Source: Propionibacterium sp. (lineage in GTDB: Bacteria > Actinomycetota > Actinomycetes > Propionibacteriales > Propionibacteriaceae). Taken from it: a DNA stretch of 54,480 nucleotides. Both the position numbers and the translations under genes were made by a program. Below, piece by piece: positions 22,045 to 30,483 of the stretch. Each line of letters opens with the position of its first letter. Within the stretch, counting starts at the first letter, position 1. The stretch covers positions 1-54,480 of the forward strand of contig DUOQ01000080.1 of NCBI GenBank assembly GCA_012838755.1, in the 5' to 3' direction. The notes beneath the pieces were generated by a model. It was given only the letters and a program-made list of their open reading frames with translations. It was not told the origin of the DNA and made no database searches.

Positions 22045-22971
22045 TCAGAACAGGAGCGGGTCGATCGCGGCGGCGATGAACACGATCGCCAGGTAGCTGT
22101 TCGACCAGTGGAACAGGCGCATCGGCTTGAGCGCGGCGTCCCGCAGCCCGGCCCGGGCGTTGTTCAGCAGCGCGATCGACTCCCAGATGAGCCAGGCGCC
22201 CGCGACGCCCGCGACGACCGGGTAGAGCCAACCGGTGCCGGCCACGGGCCACAGGGCCAGCGACGTGAGCACGGTGAGCACCGAGTAGACGAGGATCTGC
22301 CAGCCGACGTGCGGGGCGTCCTTCACCACGGGCAGCATCGGGACGTCGACCGAGGCGTAGTCCTCCCGGTAGCGCAGGCCGAGCGCCCACGTGTGCGGGG
22401 GTGTCCAGAAGAAGACGATCAGGAACAGGATGATCGGCGGCCACGCGATCGAGCCGGTGATGGCCGTCCAGCCGATGAGCGGCGGGAAGCAGCCCGCGAC
22501 ACCACCCCACACGATGTTCTGCGCGGTACGGCGCTTGAGCCAGATCGTGTAGATGAAGACGTAGTAGAGGATGGCCACCACGGACAGCGCGGCGGCCAGC
22601 CAGTTGGCGCCGAGGCCGAGCATGAACGTCGAGATGATGCCCAGGACGACACCGAAGGTGTAGGCGGCCGGCTTGGAGACCTGCTCGCGGACCATCGGGC
22701 GGCGGCGGGTGCGGCGCATCTGCTCGTCGATGTCGGCGTCCAGCACCGAGTTGAACACGTTCGCCGAGGCCGCCGACAGGGTGCCGCCCACGAACGTGAT
22801 CAGCGCCAGGCCGAGCGGGGGGAATCCACCCGCGGCCAGGAACATGGCGGGGAACGTCGTCACCAGCAGCAGCTCGATGATGCGCGGCTTGGTGAGGCCG
22901 ACATAGGCCTTGAGGGTACCGAGGGCACCGGGCTGGGCGTCGGCTGGCGCCTCCGTCCGGGCTGGGTGCAT
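22045..22971 (-). CDS. ctaB: Protoheme IX farnesyltransferase (heme O synthase)
   Basis: 308 residues, a UbiA-superfamily prenyltransferase with about nine membrane helices. The first Asp-rich motif is visible in NVFNSVLDADIDEQMRRTRRRP and the second region in YREDYASVDVPMLP. It adds a farnesyl group to heme B, giving heme O for CtaA. The frame stays open far upstream, but the ATG at 22971 has a GGAGG site at 5 bases and begins the family-specific region. It converges on the MauE-fusion gene and is divergent from tal. Confidence 0.92.
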   Translation of the reverse strand: MHPARTEAPADAQPGALGTLKAYVGLTKPRIIELLLVTTFPAMFLAAGGFPPLGLALITFVGGTLSAASANVFNSVLDADIDEQMRRTRRRPMVREQVSKPAAYTFGVVLGIISTFMLGLGANWLAAALSVVAILYYVFIYTIWLKRRTAQNIVWGGVAGCFPPLIGWTAITGSIAWPPIILFLIVFFWTPPHTWALGLRYREDYASVDVPMLPVVKDAPHVGWQILVYSVLTVLTSLALWPVAGTGWLYPVVAGVAGAWLIWESIALLNNARAGLRDAALKPMRLFHWSNSYLAIVFIAAAIDPLLF

Positions 22972-23160
22972 CACGGCCTCCGACACGTTGGGAATGAAGG
23001 GCTCGAGCCCTCGTTCGGGCCCGGCAACTCGGGTCAGTGTACGCCACTGGCCGGGTGGGCCGATTCCGCGATTGCCCCGCCCCACTTCGTGCACGGGAAG
23101 TAGAGTCGGTCTCGTGGGCGTCACGGGACGCCCTTCCGACGCAAGAACCAGGAGATCTGA

Positions 23161-24267
23161 ATGAATCCTCGTATGAAGGCGCTCGCGGACGCCGGCGTGT
23201 CCGTCTGGCTCGACGACCTCTCCCGCACCCGCCTCCAGAGCGGCAACCTCCAGGAGCTCATCGACGACAAGTCGGTCACCGGCGTCACGACCAACCCCAC
23301 CATCTTCGCTGCGGCCCTGACCGGGGGCGACCAGTACGACGCCGACATCAAGGCGCTGCCGAAGGGCACCGAGGTCCCCTCCGCGATCAAGCAGCTGTGG
23401 GCCAAGGACGTCCAGGACGCCTGCGACCTGTTCAAGGGCATCTACGACTCCACCGACGGGTACGACGGTCGCGTGTCGATCGAGGTGGCCCCCGGGCTGG
23501 CCTACGACACCCAGGCCACCATCGACGAGGCGCAGGAGCTCTACGACCTCGTCGACCGTGAGAACGTGCTGATCAAGATCCCCGCCACCGTCGAGGGCCT
23601 GCCCGCCATCACCGAGACCATCGGGCGCGGCATCTCCGTCAACGTGACGCTGATCTTCTCCGAGGACCGCTACCGCAAGGTCATGGACGCCTACGTGGCC
23701 GGGCTCGAGCAGGCCGACGCGGCGGGCAAGGACCTGTCGAAGATCCACTCGGTGGCGTCCTTCTTCATCAGCCGCGTCGACACCGAGATCGACAAGCGCC
23801 TCGACGCCATCGGCACCGACGAGGCCAAGGCCCTCAAGGGCAAGGGCGCCATCGCCAACGCCCAGGTCGCGCTCGACGCGTTCGAGGAGGTCTTCTCCTC
23901 CGGCCGGTTCACCGCGTTGAAGGCCAAGGGCGCCAACAAGCAGCGCCCGCTGTGGGCGTCCACCGGCACGAAGGACCCGTCGTACTCCGACACCCTGTAC
24001 GTGTCCGAGCTGGTCGCGCGCGGCGTCGTCAACACGATGCCCGAGAAGACGCTGCTCGCCTTCGCCGACCACGGCGACGTCGGTACGCCCATGGAGGGCA
24101 CCGGCGACGAAGGCCGGAAGGTCCTCGACGACATCAAGGCCGCCGGCGTCGACCTCGACGACGTGTTCACGGTGCTCGAGAAGGAGGGCGTCGACAAGTT
24201 CGCTGCCTCGTGGGACAGCGAACTCGTCACCGCCATCACCAAGGCCGTGGAGGCGGCCGAGGGCTGA
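23161..24267 (+). CDS. tal: Transaldolase
   Basis: 368 residues, the actinobacterial transaldolase length. The Schiff-base lysine is Lys139 in [17 protein letters not shown] (41-49) and VNVTLIFS are the other family signatures. It moves a dihydroxyacetone unit between sugar phosphates in the non-oxidative pentose phosphate pathway. ATG preceded by AGGAG; a TAGAGT at 23101-23106 is a likely -10, giving a leader of roughly 50 bases. Transketolase, usually beside it in actinobacteria, is absent here. Confidence 0.95.
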   Translation: MNPRMKALADAGVSVWLDDLSRTRLQSGNLQELIDDKSVTGVTTNPTIFAAALTGGDQYDADIKALPKGTEVPSAIKQLWAKDVQDACDLFKGIYDSTDGYDGRVSIEVAPGLAYDTQATIDEAQELYDLVDRENVLIKIPATVEGLPAITETIGRGISVNVTLIFSEDRYRKVMDAYVAGLEQADAAGKDLSKIHSVASFFISRVDTEIDKRLDAIGTDEAKALKGKGAIANAQVALDAFEEVFSSGRFTALKAKGANKQRPLWASTGTKDPSYSDTLYVSELVARGVVNTMPEKTLLAFADHGDVGTPMEGTGDEGRKVLDDIKAAGVDLDDVFTVLEKEGVDKFAASWDSELVTAITKAVEAAEG

Positions 24268-24295
24268 TACGCCCTCCCCGGGGAGGGGTGACAGC

Positions 24296-24301
24296 TAGGA
24301 T
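24296..24301 (+). promoter_or_regulatory. -10 element (TAGGAT) for zwf-opcA-pgl
   Basis: TAGGAT followed by 6 bases and GTG 24308. It suggests a promoter within the short tal-zwf gap and a leaderless zwf message. Confidence 0.45.
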
Positions 24302-24307
24302 CGGCCC

Positions 24308-25843
24308 GTGAATGATCCCTACGTCAATCCCCTCCGCGACGCGACTGATCGCCGGTTGCCCCGCGTGGCCGGGCCCTGTGCCCTGGTCATGTTCGGGGTG
24401 ACCGGCGATCTGGCGCAGAAGAAGCTGATGCCGGCGGTCTACGACCTGGCCAACCGCGGCCTGCTGCCGCCCGGGTTCAGCCTGGTCGGCTACGGACGGC
24501 GCGACTGGGACGACGAGCAGTTCTCCGACTACGTCCTGGAGTCGGTCAAGGAGCGCGCCCGTACGCCGTTCCGCGCCGAGGTCTGGCGCCAGCTCGCCGA
24601 AGGCCTGCGCTTCGTCACCGGCGGCTTCGACAGCGACGAGGGGTTCGAGCAGCTCAAGGAGACGTTGCGCGAGGTCGACGAGACGCAGGGCAGCGAGGGG
24701 AACCACGCGTTCTACCTGTCCATCCCGCCCGACGGATTCGACCAGGTCATCGAGCAGCTGCGCCGCCACGGGCTGGTCGACAAGAGCCGGACGACGCCGT
24801 GGAACCGTGTCGTCATCGAGAAGCCCTTCGGCCACGACCTCGCCAGCGCCCGGGAGCTCGAGGAGAAGGTCTCCAGCGTCTTCAACTCCGACTCGGTGTT
24901 CCGCATCGACCACTACCTGGGCAAGGAGACGGTCCAGAACATGATGGCGCTGCGGTTTGCCAACCAGCTGTTCGAGCCGCTGTGGAACCGCAACTACGTG
25001 AGCCACGTGCAGATCACGATGGCCGAGGACATCGGCATCAGCGGCCGCGCGGGCTACTACGACGGCATCGGCGCGGCGCGCGACGTCATCCAGAACCACC
25101 TGCTGCAGTTGCTGGCCCTGGTCGCCATGGAGGAACCGGCGTCCTTCGAGGCAGGCCAGTTGCGCGCCGAGAAGGAGAAGGTGCTCGCCGCCGCCCGCGC
25201 GCCGCGGAACCTCAAGAGCCACACCGCCCGCGGCCAGTACACGGCCGGCTGGGCCGGGGGCCAGAAGGTGCGCGGCTACCTCGAGGAGGACGGCATCGCC
25301 CCCGACTCCCAGACCGAGACGTACGCGGCTTTCCGGGTCGACATCGACAACCGCCGGTGGGCGGGGCGTCCGTTCTACCTGCGCGCGGCCAAGCGCATGC
25401 CGCGCCGGGTGACCGAGATCGCCCTGATGCTGCGCCCCGCGCCCCACCTGCCGTTCCACCTGTCCGACACCGAGCAGCTCGGCGCCAACGCACTGGTGCT
25501 GCGCATCCAGCCCAACGAGGGCATCACGATGCGGTTCGGCGCCAAGGTCCCGGCGACGCAGATGGAGATCCGCGACGTCACCATGGACTTCAACTACGGC
25601 ACCAGCTTCGCCGAGTCGAGCCCCGAGGCGTACGAGCGGCTGATCCTGGACGTCCTGCTCGGCGACCCACCGCTGTTCCCGCAGCACACCGAGGTCGAAC
25701 TGAGCTGGAAGATCCTGGACCCGATCCTCGACTACTGGGCCGACAAGGAGCACCAGCCCGAGGGGTACGCGGCCGGCACCTGGGGCCCCCCGTCCGGCCG
25801 CGCGATGCTGGAGCGCGACGGGTTCACCTGGCGCCGTCCCTGA
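24308..25843 (+). CDS. zwf: Glucose-6-phosphate 1-dehydrogenase
   Basis: 511 residues. The nucleotide-binding motif GVTGDLAQKKLMPAVYDL (about 30-47) and the catalytic histidine region RIDHYLGKETVQN (about 200) are intact. It makes 6-phosphogluconolactone and NADPH, the first step of the oxidative pentose phosphate pathway. It is followed after 15 bases by opcA, its activator in actinobacteria, and by pgl. Confidence 0.96.
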   Translation: MNDPYVNPLRDATDRRLPRVAGPCALVMFGVTGDLAQKKLMPAVYDLANRGLLPPGFSLVGYGRRDWDDEQFSDYVLESVKERARTPFRAEVWRQLAEGLRFVTGGFDSDEGFEQLKETLREVDETQGSEGNHAFYLSIPPDGFDQVIEQLRRHGLVDKSRTTPWNRVVIEKPFGHDLASARELEEKVSSVFNSDSVFRIDHYLGKETVQNMMALRFANQLFEPLWNRNYVSHVQITMAEDIGISGRAGYYDGIGAARDVIQNHLLQLLALVAMEEPASFEAGQLRAEKEKVLAAARAPRNLKSHTARGQYTAGWAGGQKVRGYLEEDGIAPDSQTETYAAFRVDIDNRRWAGRPFYLRAAKRMPRRVTEIALMLRPAPHLPFHLSDTEQLGANALVLRIQPNEGITMRFGAKVPATQMEIRDVTMDFNYGTSFAESSPEAYERLILDVLLGDPPLFPQHTEVELSWKILDPILDYWADKEHQPEGYAAGTWGPPSGRAMLERDGFTWRRP

Positions 25844-25858
25844 GGAAGAGGAACAACC

Positions 25859-26776
25859 ATGATCACCACGCTCAAGGACACCACAGCCCAGGGCATCCAG
25901 AACGCCATCATGGCGGCCCGGCAGAGCGTCGGCGTCGCGTCCGGCATGGTCTTCACCCTGCTGGTCGACACGCCCGCCTCCGAGTTCGACGACGTGTTCG
26001 ACGCCTGCGTCGAGGCGGGGCGGGAGCACCCCTCCCGCATCATCGTCACCACCGACGGGTCGGCGCGCAGCGACCGCCTCGACGCCGAGCTGCACATCGG
26101 CGACGAGGTGCCCGGGGAGATCATCGCCCTGAAGTTCCACGGCGAGCTCGTCGACCACAGGTCCTCGACCCTGCTGCCGCTGCTGCTGCCCGACTCCCCC
26201 GTCATCGCCTGGTGGCCCGGTGAGGCCCCCGAGCCGCTGATCGAGGACGCCGTGGGCTCGCTCGCCCAGCGGCGGATCACCGACGCCATGGGCGCGGCCG
26301 ACCCGCTCGCCCGCCTGCTCGAGCGCGCCGAGGGGCTGGCCCCCGGCGACACCGACCTGACGTGGACGCGCCTCACCCCGTGGCGCGCCCTGCTGGCCTC
26401 CGCGCTCGACACCCACCAGGCCCCCGTCGTGGGCGCGACCGTCGAGGCCGCCCCGAACAACGCCGCCGGGCTGCTCCTGGCCGCCTGGCTGGGCTCGCGC
26501 CTCGGACTGGACGCCGAGTTCGTGACGAGCAAGGGCCCCGGGATCACGTCCGTGTGCCTGGTCACCGAGGACGGCGAAATCGTCCTGTCCCGCGGCGACG
26601 GCAAGATGGCCACCTTCACCGCCCCCCGCACCCCGCCCCGCTCGGTCGCCCTGCGACGCCGGGAGATCAGCGCCCTCATCACGGAGGAGCTGCGCCGGCT
26701 CGACACCGACCACGTGTTCCAGCAGTCGATGGGATGCCTGGCCTCGAACGTGCACCGCCACAACGGGGAGGGCTGA
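25859..26776 (+). CDS. opcA: Glucose-6-phosphate dehydrogenase assembly protein OpcA
   Basis: 305 residues, with the OpcA hallmark segment PVIAWWPGEAPEPL (about 116-129) and the conserved C-terminal region. OpcA is required for assembly and activity of actinobacterial and cyanobacterial G6PDH. It starts at an ATG after GAGGAA and is followed by pgl with a 1-base gap. Confidence 0.94.
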   Translation: MITTLKDTTAQGIQNAIMAARQSVGVASGMVFTLLVDTPASEFDDVFDACVEAGREHPSRIIVTTDGSARSDRLDAELHIGDEVPGEIIALKFHGELVDHRSSTLLPLLLPDSPVIAWWPGEAPEPLIEDAVGSLAQRRITDAMGAADPLARLLERAEGLAPGDTDLTWTRLTPWRALLASALDTHQAPVVGATVEAAPNNAAGLLLAAWLGSRLGLDAEFVTSKGPGITSVCLVTEDGEIVLSRGDGKMATFTAPRTPPRSVALRRREISALITEELRRLDTDHVFQQSMGCLASNVHRHNGEG

Positions 26777-26777
26777 C

Positions 26778-27509
26778 ATGGAGACCGTCGAGCGCTGGGC
26801 GACGGGGGCGGACCTGACCGACGGCGTCGCCCACCGGTTGATGGCCCGCATCGTCGAGTTGCAGGCCGCCACCGACGGTGCCGTGCACCTGTGCCTCACC
26901 GGGGGTCGGATCGCCAACCGCATCTACGACGCGTTCACCGACCTGGTCGCCGACTCCGGCCTCGACCCGACGCGCATCGAGCTCTGGTGGGGCGATGAGC
27001 GGTTCGTACCGACCGAGGACCCGGACCGCAACGCCGGCCACACCCTCGCCATCCTGGCGCGCTCGCTCCCGGTGACGTCCGCGCGGACCCATTCGATGCC
27101 CGCGGCCGACGGCATCGCCGACGCCGACGCATCCGCCCTCACCTACGCCAAGGAGCTCGGCGACACCGTCTTCGACATCTGCCTGCTGGGTCTGGGCGAG
27201 GACGGCCATGTGGCCTCGATCTTCCCCCACCACCCCTCGTTCGAGGAGCCGACCACGCACAGCGTGATCGGGGTGAACGACTCCCCCAAGCCGCCGTCTT
27301 CCCGGATCAGCCTGACGGTGCCGACCCTCAGCCGCAGCCGCGAAGTGTGGTTCCTCGTCGCCGGGGCGGAGAAGGCGGACGCGGTGGGCCGCGCGTACCG
27401 CGGTGACCCGGAGCTGCCGGGCGGCGTCGTCCGGGGCCGCGAGCGCACCCTGTGGCTGGTCGACCGCGCCGCCGGCGCCGGCATCCCGTACCACGAGTGC
27501 ACCTTCTGA
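26778..27509 (+). CDS. pgl: 6-phosphogluconolactonase
   Basis: 243 residues of the NagB/DevB fold. Visible motifs are LTGGRIANRIYDAF (about 35-48), WWGDERFVP (about 72-80) and LLGLGEDGHVASIFP (about 136-150), which carries the catalytic residues. It hydrolyses the lactone made by Zwf. It is the last gene of the zwf-opcA-pgl unit; a 22-bp tandem repeat follows the stop. Confidence 0.93.
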   Translation: METVERWATGADLTDGVAHRLMARIVELQAATDGAVHLCLTGGRIANRIYDAFTDLVADSGLDPTRIELWWGDERFVPTEDPDRNAGHTLAILARSLPVTSARTHSMPAADGIADADASALTYAKELGDTVFDICLLGLGEDGHVASIFPHHPSFEEPTTHSVIGVNDSPKPPSSRISLTVPTLSRSREVWFLVAGAEKADAVGRAYRGDPELPGGVVRGRERTLWLVDRAAGAGIPYHECTF

Positions 27510-27524
27510 CCACAGCCGATGCCG

Positions 27525-27604
27525 AGGGCTTGGGTTTCCCCCGCCCAGGGCTTGGGTTTTCCCCGCCCAGGGCTTGGGTTTTCCCCGCCCAGGGCTTGGG
27601 TTTC
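27525..27604. repeat. Tandem 22-bp direct repeat between convergent pgl and gntR
   Basis: Units begin at 27525, 27547, 27569 and 27591 (the last partial). Each unit is AGGGCTTGGGTTT followed by a C-rich part ending CCCCGCCC; copies two and three are identical and copy one differs by one base. The array reaches into the gntR stop codon. There are no spacers, so it is not a CRISPR. Confidence 0.9.
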
Positions 27605-27959
27605 AGCCCTGCCCGACCGCCCCGCGCACCAGGCGCACCGCGTCGGACGCCGTGAGCCCCAGCCGCTCGATGGTCGCCACGTAGTCACGGGCGGCCGCGG
27701 CGCCCGCCTTCTCGGCCGACTCGACCGTCCCGGTCACGAAGCTGCCCGCTCGGCCGCGCGTCACGATCACCCCGGAAGCCTCGAGCTCGCGGTAGGCGCG
27801 CGCGACGGTGTTGGGCGCGATCCCGAGCTCCAGCGCGAGGTGGCGCACCGGCGGCAGGCGGTGGTTGGCGGGGAACTCCCCCGACTCGCGGGCGGCGACG
27901 ATCTGCTGCTTGATCTGCTCGAACGGCGGGACGGCCAGCGAGGGGTCAACGACGAGCAC
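27603..27959 (-). CDS. GntR-family regulator, short YtrA-like form
   Basis: 118 residues. An N-terminal GntR winged helix (about 10-75; LPPVRHLALELGIAPNTVARAY is the recognition part) is followed by only about 40 residues of effector/dimer region, as in the YtrA subgroup. It overlaps the 3' end of the upstream membrane protein gene by 14 bases, so both lie in one transcript. YtrA-type regulators usually control their own operon; a tandem TGTACCAA repeat upstream of the first gene is a likely site. The GTG start is supported by the domain boundary. Confidence 0.85.
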   Translation of the reverse strand: MLVVDPSLAVPPFEQIKQQIVAARESGEFPANHRLPPVRHLALELGIAPNTVARAYRELEASGVIVTRGRAGSFVTGTVESAEKAGAAAARDYVATIERLGLTASDAVRLVRGAVGQG

Positions 27960-28779
27960 CGGACACCTCCCCCGCCCCCAGCCGCGCCTTGGCGCGCCGA
28001 CGCGAGGCGGCCTCGGCGACCAGCACCGCCACCATCACCACGACGAAGTTCACCCAGACGAGGATGCCGACCGGACCCTGCGCGGTGTCCCCACCCAGCA
28101 GCAGGGCACCCAGCACCATGGTCGCGATGGGCCCGAGCGTGAGCAGGGCCACCACGTCCTCGCGGCGGACCGAGTCCGACCAGGCGAGCTCGGTGGCGTC
28201 CGCGGCCCGCTGCGGCTGGCGGGCGAGCCAGGCGGCCCCGGCGACGCAGGCGGCGGTGAGCGCCAGGCTGGCGAAGAGGCCCCACGGGTGCCAGGCCGGC
28301 CCCGTGACCAACCAGGACGCGGCCACGACGAACGCGACCTGCACCGCGACGAGGACGCCGATCGCCCAGGCCGGCACGTGGTCGGCCAGGGTGACGACGC
28401 GTCCCCGGGAGATGCGGGGGCCGTCGGCTGCGGCCGACGCCTCGCGCGCCCCGAGGACGGCCAGCGCGAGCAGGCGGCCGGCGAAGGCGAGGCTGACCAG
28501 GATCGGGAAGGCCGCGGAGGGGTTGGGCAGGGCGCCCAGCGTCGTCAGCCCCGGCAGCATCGCGAGCGCGCTGACCACGCTCGCCCGCCCCTCGCGGTCG
28601 CGCAGGCGGCGCAGGAAGCCCTCGGGCGCGTCGGTGTCGGGTGTGCCGAGGCCCTTGAAGATGCCGTTGCGGACGAACCGCTCCCGCATCGTCTCCTCAC
28701 CCATGAGCGCCCGGCCGTTGGCGAGCAGGAAGGCCACGCCCGCCTGGATGAGTCCGAACACGAACAGACCGATGTCCAT
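27946..28779 (-). CDS. Hypothetical multi-spanning membrane protein in a gntR operon
   Basis: 277 residues, six or seven predicted membrane helices, with a hydrophilic loop at about residues 25-65. I do not recognise the family beyond a loose resemblance to DUF1648-containing membrane proteins. The ATG at 28779 has an AAAGGGG site; an in-frame upstream start at 28854 would run through the operator-like repeats and is rejected. Its partner is the GntR regulator encoded at its 3' end, so its expression probably responds to that regulator's signal, for example cell-envelope stress as in other YtrA systems. Confidence 0.75.
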   Translation of the reverse strand: MDIGLFVFGLIQAGVAFLLANGRALMGEETMRERFVRNGIFKGLGTPDTDAPEGFLRRLRDREGRASVVSALAMLPGLTTLGALPNPSAAFPILVSLAFAGRLLALAVLGAREASAAADGPRISRGRVVTLADHVPAWAIGVLVAVQVAFVVAASWLVTGPAWHPWGLFASLALTAACVAGAAWLARQPQRAADATELAWSDSVRREDVVALLTLGPIATMVLGALLLGGDTAQGPVGILVWVNFVVVMVAVLVAEAASRRRAKARLGAGEVSGARR

Positions 28780-28803
28780 GAATCCCCTTTGCGTATCAGT
28801 CGT

Positions 28804-28820
28804 TGTACCAACTGTACCAA
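28804..28820. promoter_or_regulatory. Tandem TGTACCAA boxes, candidate GntR operator
   Basis: TGTACCAA occurs at 28804-28811 and 28813-28820, a 9-base period, 25 bases upstream of the membrane protein ATG. The minus-strand promoter likely overlaps it (TTGGTA, 16 bases, TGATAC). Confidence 0.5.
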
Positions 28821-28854
28821 TACACAACTGGGGCGCAAGGCGTCCGGACGACAA

Positions 28855-28887
28855 ACGTCCGGCGACCGCAGCGCGGTCGCCGGACGT
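28855..28887 (-). terminator. Terminator after rbpA
   Basis: A perfect 15-bp stem (ACGTCCGGCGACCGC and complement) with a 3-base loop, ending 10 bases beyond the rbpA stop and followed by GTTTGTC on the minus strand. It insulates rbpA from the upstream-facing region of the gntR operon. Confidence 0.8.
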
Positions 28888-28896
28888 CGGAAGACA

Positions 28897-29253
28897 TCAG
28901 TAGATGACCTCGCCCGCAGCGCGGCGGGCGCGCAGGCCCGCGAGGGCCTCGGCGAGGATCGCCTCGGCCTCGGCGTCGGAGCGGCGCTCCTTCACGTAGG
29001 CGAGGTGCGTCTTGTAGGGGGTGATCTTCGGCGGCGGCGGGGGGTTATCCGCGTCGAGGTTGGCCGGCAGCCCGCAGCGGGGGCAGTCCCACTCCTCGGG
29101 GAGAACGGCGTCCGCGGCGAACGCGGGACGTGTCTCGTGCCCGTTGCTGCAGAAGAAGGAGACGTAGGTGCGAGGCGCGGAATCGCCGCGCTCGGCCTCT
29201 CCCATGGGACCCGCACCGACACGGCTGCCACGAATGGCGCTACCACCGACCAC
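28897..29253 (-). CDS. rbpA: RNA polymerase-binding protein RbpA
   Basis: 118 residues. Visible features are the N-terminal IRGSRVGAGPM core-binding tail, a zinc-type fold with FFCSNGHE and CPRCG (two Cys plus His/Cys), the PPPPPKITPYKTH basic linker and a C-terminal sigma-interaction helix (residues 85-115). RbpA stabilises open complexes with the principal sigma factor in actinobacteria. It starts at a GTG with a GGAGAAA site. It follows secG by 45 bases. Confidence 0.92.
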   Translation of the reverse strand: MVGGSAIRGSRVGAGPMGEAERGDSAPRTYVSFFCSNGHETRPAFAADAVLPEEWDCPRCGLPANLDADNPPPPPKITPYKTHLAYVKERRSDAEAEAILAEALAGLRARRAAGEVIY

Positions 29254-29298
29254 TTTGTTGTTTCTCCTCAGGACTCAGGTGTTGGGCTGCAACGTGCG

Positions 29299-29580
29299 TC
29301 AGGACAGGACGCCGACGTCGGGGAAGTACCGGTACAGGGCCAGCAGCAGCAGGATGCAGGCGACCCAGACGAGGCCGACGATGATCGTCAGCCGGTCGAG
29401 GTTCCGTTCGGCCATCGAGGTGCCGCCCATGGTCGTCGACATGCCACCACCGAAGAGGTCGGACATGCCGCCGCCCCGGTTCTTGTGGAGCAACACGAAC
29501 ATCGACAGGGCCAGCGACGTGATGACCAGGGCGATCGACACGGTCAGGATGGGCCAGGTCAGCAGCGGCAGAACAGTCAC
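29299..29580 (-). CDS. secG: Preprotein translocase subunit SecG
   Basis: 93 residues with two membrane helices (about 10-33 and 63-85) and the cytoplasmic Gly-rich loop HKNRGGGMSDLFGGGM typical of SecG. It assists SecYE-mediated protein export. It lies after tpiA, its usual place in actinobacteria and many Gram-positives; a strong hairpin separates the two. Confidence 0.93.
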   Translation of the reverse strand: MTVLPLLTWPILTVSIALVITSLALSMFVLLHKNRGGGMSDLFGGGMSTTMGGTSMAERNLDRLTIIVGLVWVACILLLLALYRYFPDVGVLS

Positions 29581-29647
29581 CGGACGATTCTAACCCAGCT
29601 TTCTGGTGGCGCTGACCCCGGCGTGCCCCCGCGGCGTCCGGAAGCGA

Positions 29648-29685
29648 CGGAGCGCGTGCCGGGCCGGGGCCCGACACGCGCTCCG
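29648..29685 (-). terminator. Hairpin terminator after tpiA
   Basis: CGGAGCGCGTG and CACGCGCTCCG enclose a second stem CGGGCC/GGCCCG with one mismatch, a nearly continuous stem of about 17 pairs just beyond the tpiA stop. There is no clear T-tract. Confidence 0.6.
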
Positions 29686-29694
29686 ACAGGGGAC

Positions 29695-30477
29695 TCAGCG
29701 CTGGTAGAACAGCACGATCTTGGCGAACTCCTCGGGGTCGAGGGACGCACCGCCGATCAGGGCGCCGTCGACGTCGGCCTGGGCCATGATGTCGACGATG
29801 TTGCCCGACTTCACCGAGCCGCCGTACTGGATGCGGACCTTGTCGGCCGCCTCCTGGCTGACGATCTCGGCGACGCGGCCGCGGATCGCCCCGCAGACCT
29901 CCTGCGCGTCCTCGGGGGTGGCGACCTCGCCGGTGCCGATGGCCCAGACGGGCTCGTAGGCGATGACGAGGGAGCCGACCTGCTCGGCCGAGAGGTCCGC
30001 GAGGACCTTGTCGACCTGGGCGAGGACGAACGGGACCTGCTCGCCGGCCTTGCGGACGTCGAGCTTCTCCCCCACGCAGATGATCGGTGTCATGCCGGCC
30101 GCGAGGACGACCTTCGCCTTGGAGTTGATGAGTTCGTCGCCCTCCGCGTGGTAGTCGCGCCGCTCGGAGTGGCCGACGACCACGTACGCGCACTTCAGCT
30201 TGGCCAGCATGTCGGCCGAGACCTCACCGGTGTAGGCACCGGAGGCGTGCACGGAGACGTCCTGCGCGCCGTAGGCGAGGGGCAGCTTGTCGCCCTCCAC
30301 CAGCGTCTGGACGGTGCGGATGTCGGTGAACGGGACGATGACCGCCGCCTCCGCCTGCTCGGCGTCGTACTTGGCGTCCTTCAGCGACCACGCGAGCTTC
30401 TGGACGACACCAGCAGCCTCGACGTGGTTGAGGTTCATCTTCCAGTTGCCCGCCATGAGCGGGACACGGGTTGCCAC
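29695..30477 (-). CDS. tpiA: Triosephosphate isomerase
   Basis: 260 residues. The catalytic histidine is in VVGHSERR and the catalytic glutamate in [11 protein letters not shown], followed by the phosphate-binding [10 protein letters not shown] loop. It starts 6 bases after the pgk stop, so the two are co-transcribed. It interconverts DHAP and glyceraldehyde-3-phosphate. Confidence 0.97.
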   Translation of the reverse strand: MATRVPLMAGNWKMNLNHVEAAGVVQKLAWSLKDAKYDAEQAEAAVIVPFTDIRTVQTLVEGDKLPLAYGAQDVSVHASGAYTGEVSADMLAKLKCAYVVVGHSERRDYHAEGDELINSKAKVVLAAGMTPIICVGEKLDVRKAGEQVPFVLAQVDKVLADLSAEQVGSLVIAYEPVWAIGTGEVATPEDAQEVCGAIRGRVAEIVSQEAADKVRIQYGGSVKSGNIVDIMAQADVDGALIGGASLDPEEFAKIVLFYQR

Positions 30478-30483
30478 GATCGA

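Noticed and set aside
27525-27604. CRISPR-like direct repeats
   Set aside because: The units are contiguous with no spacers and there are no cas genes nearby; it is a simple tandem repeat.
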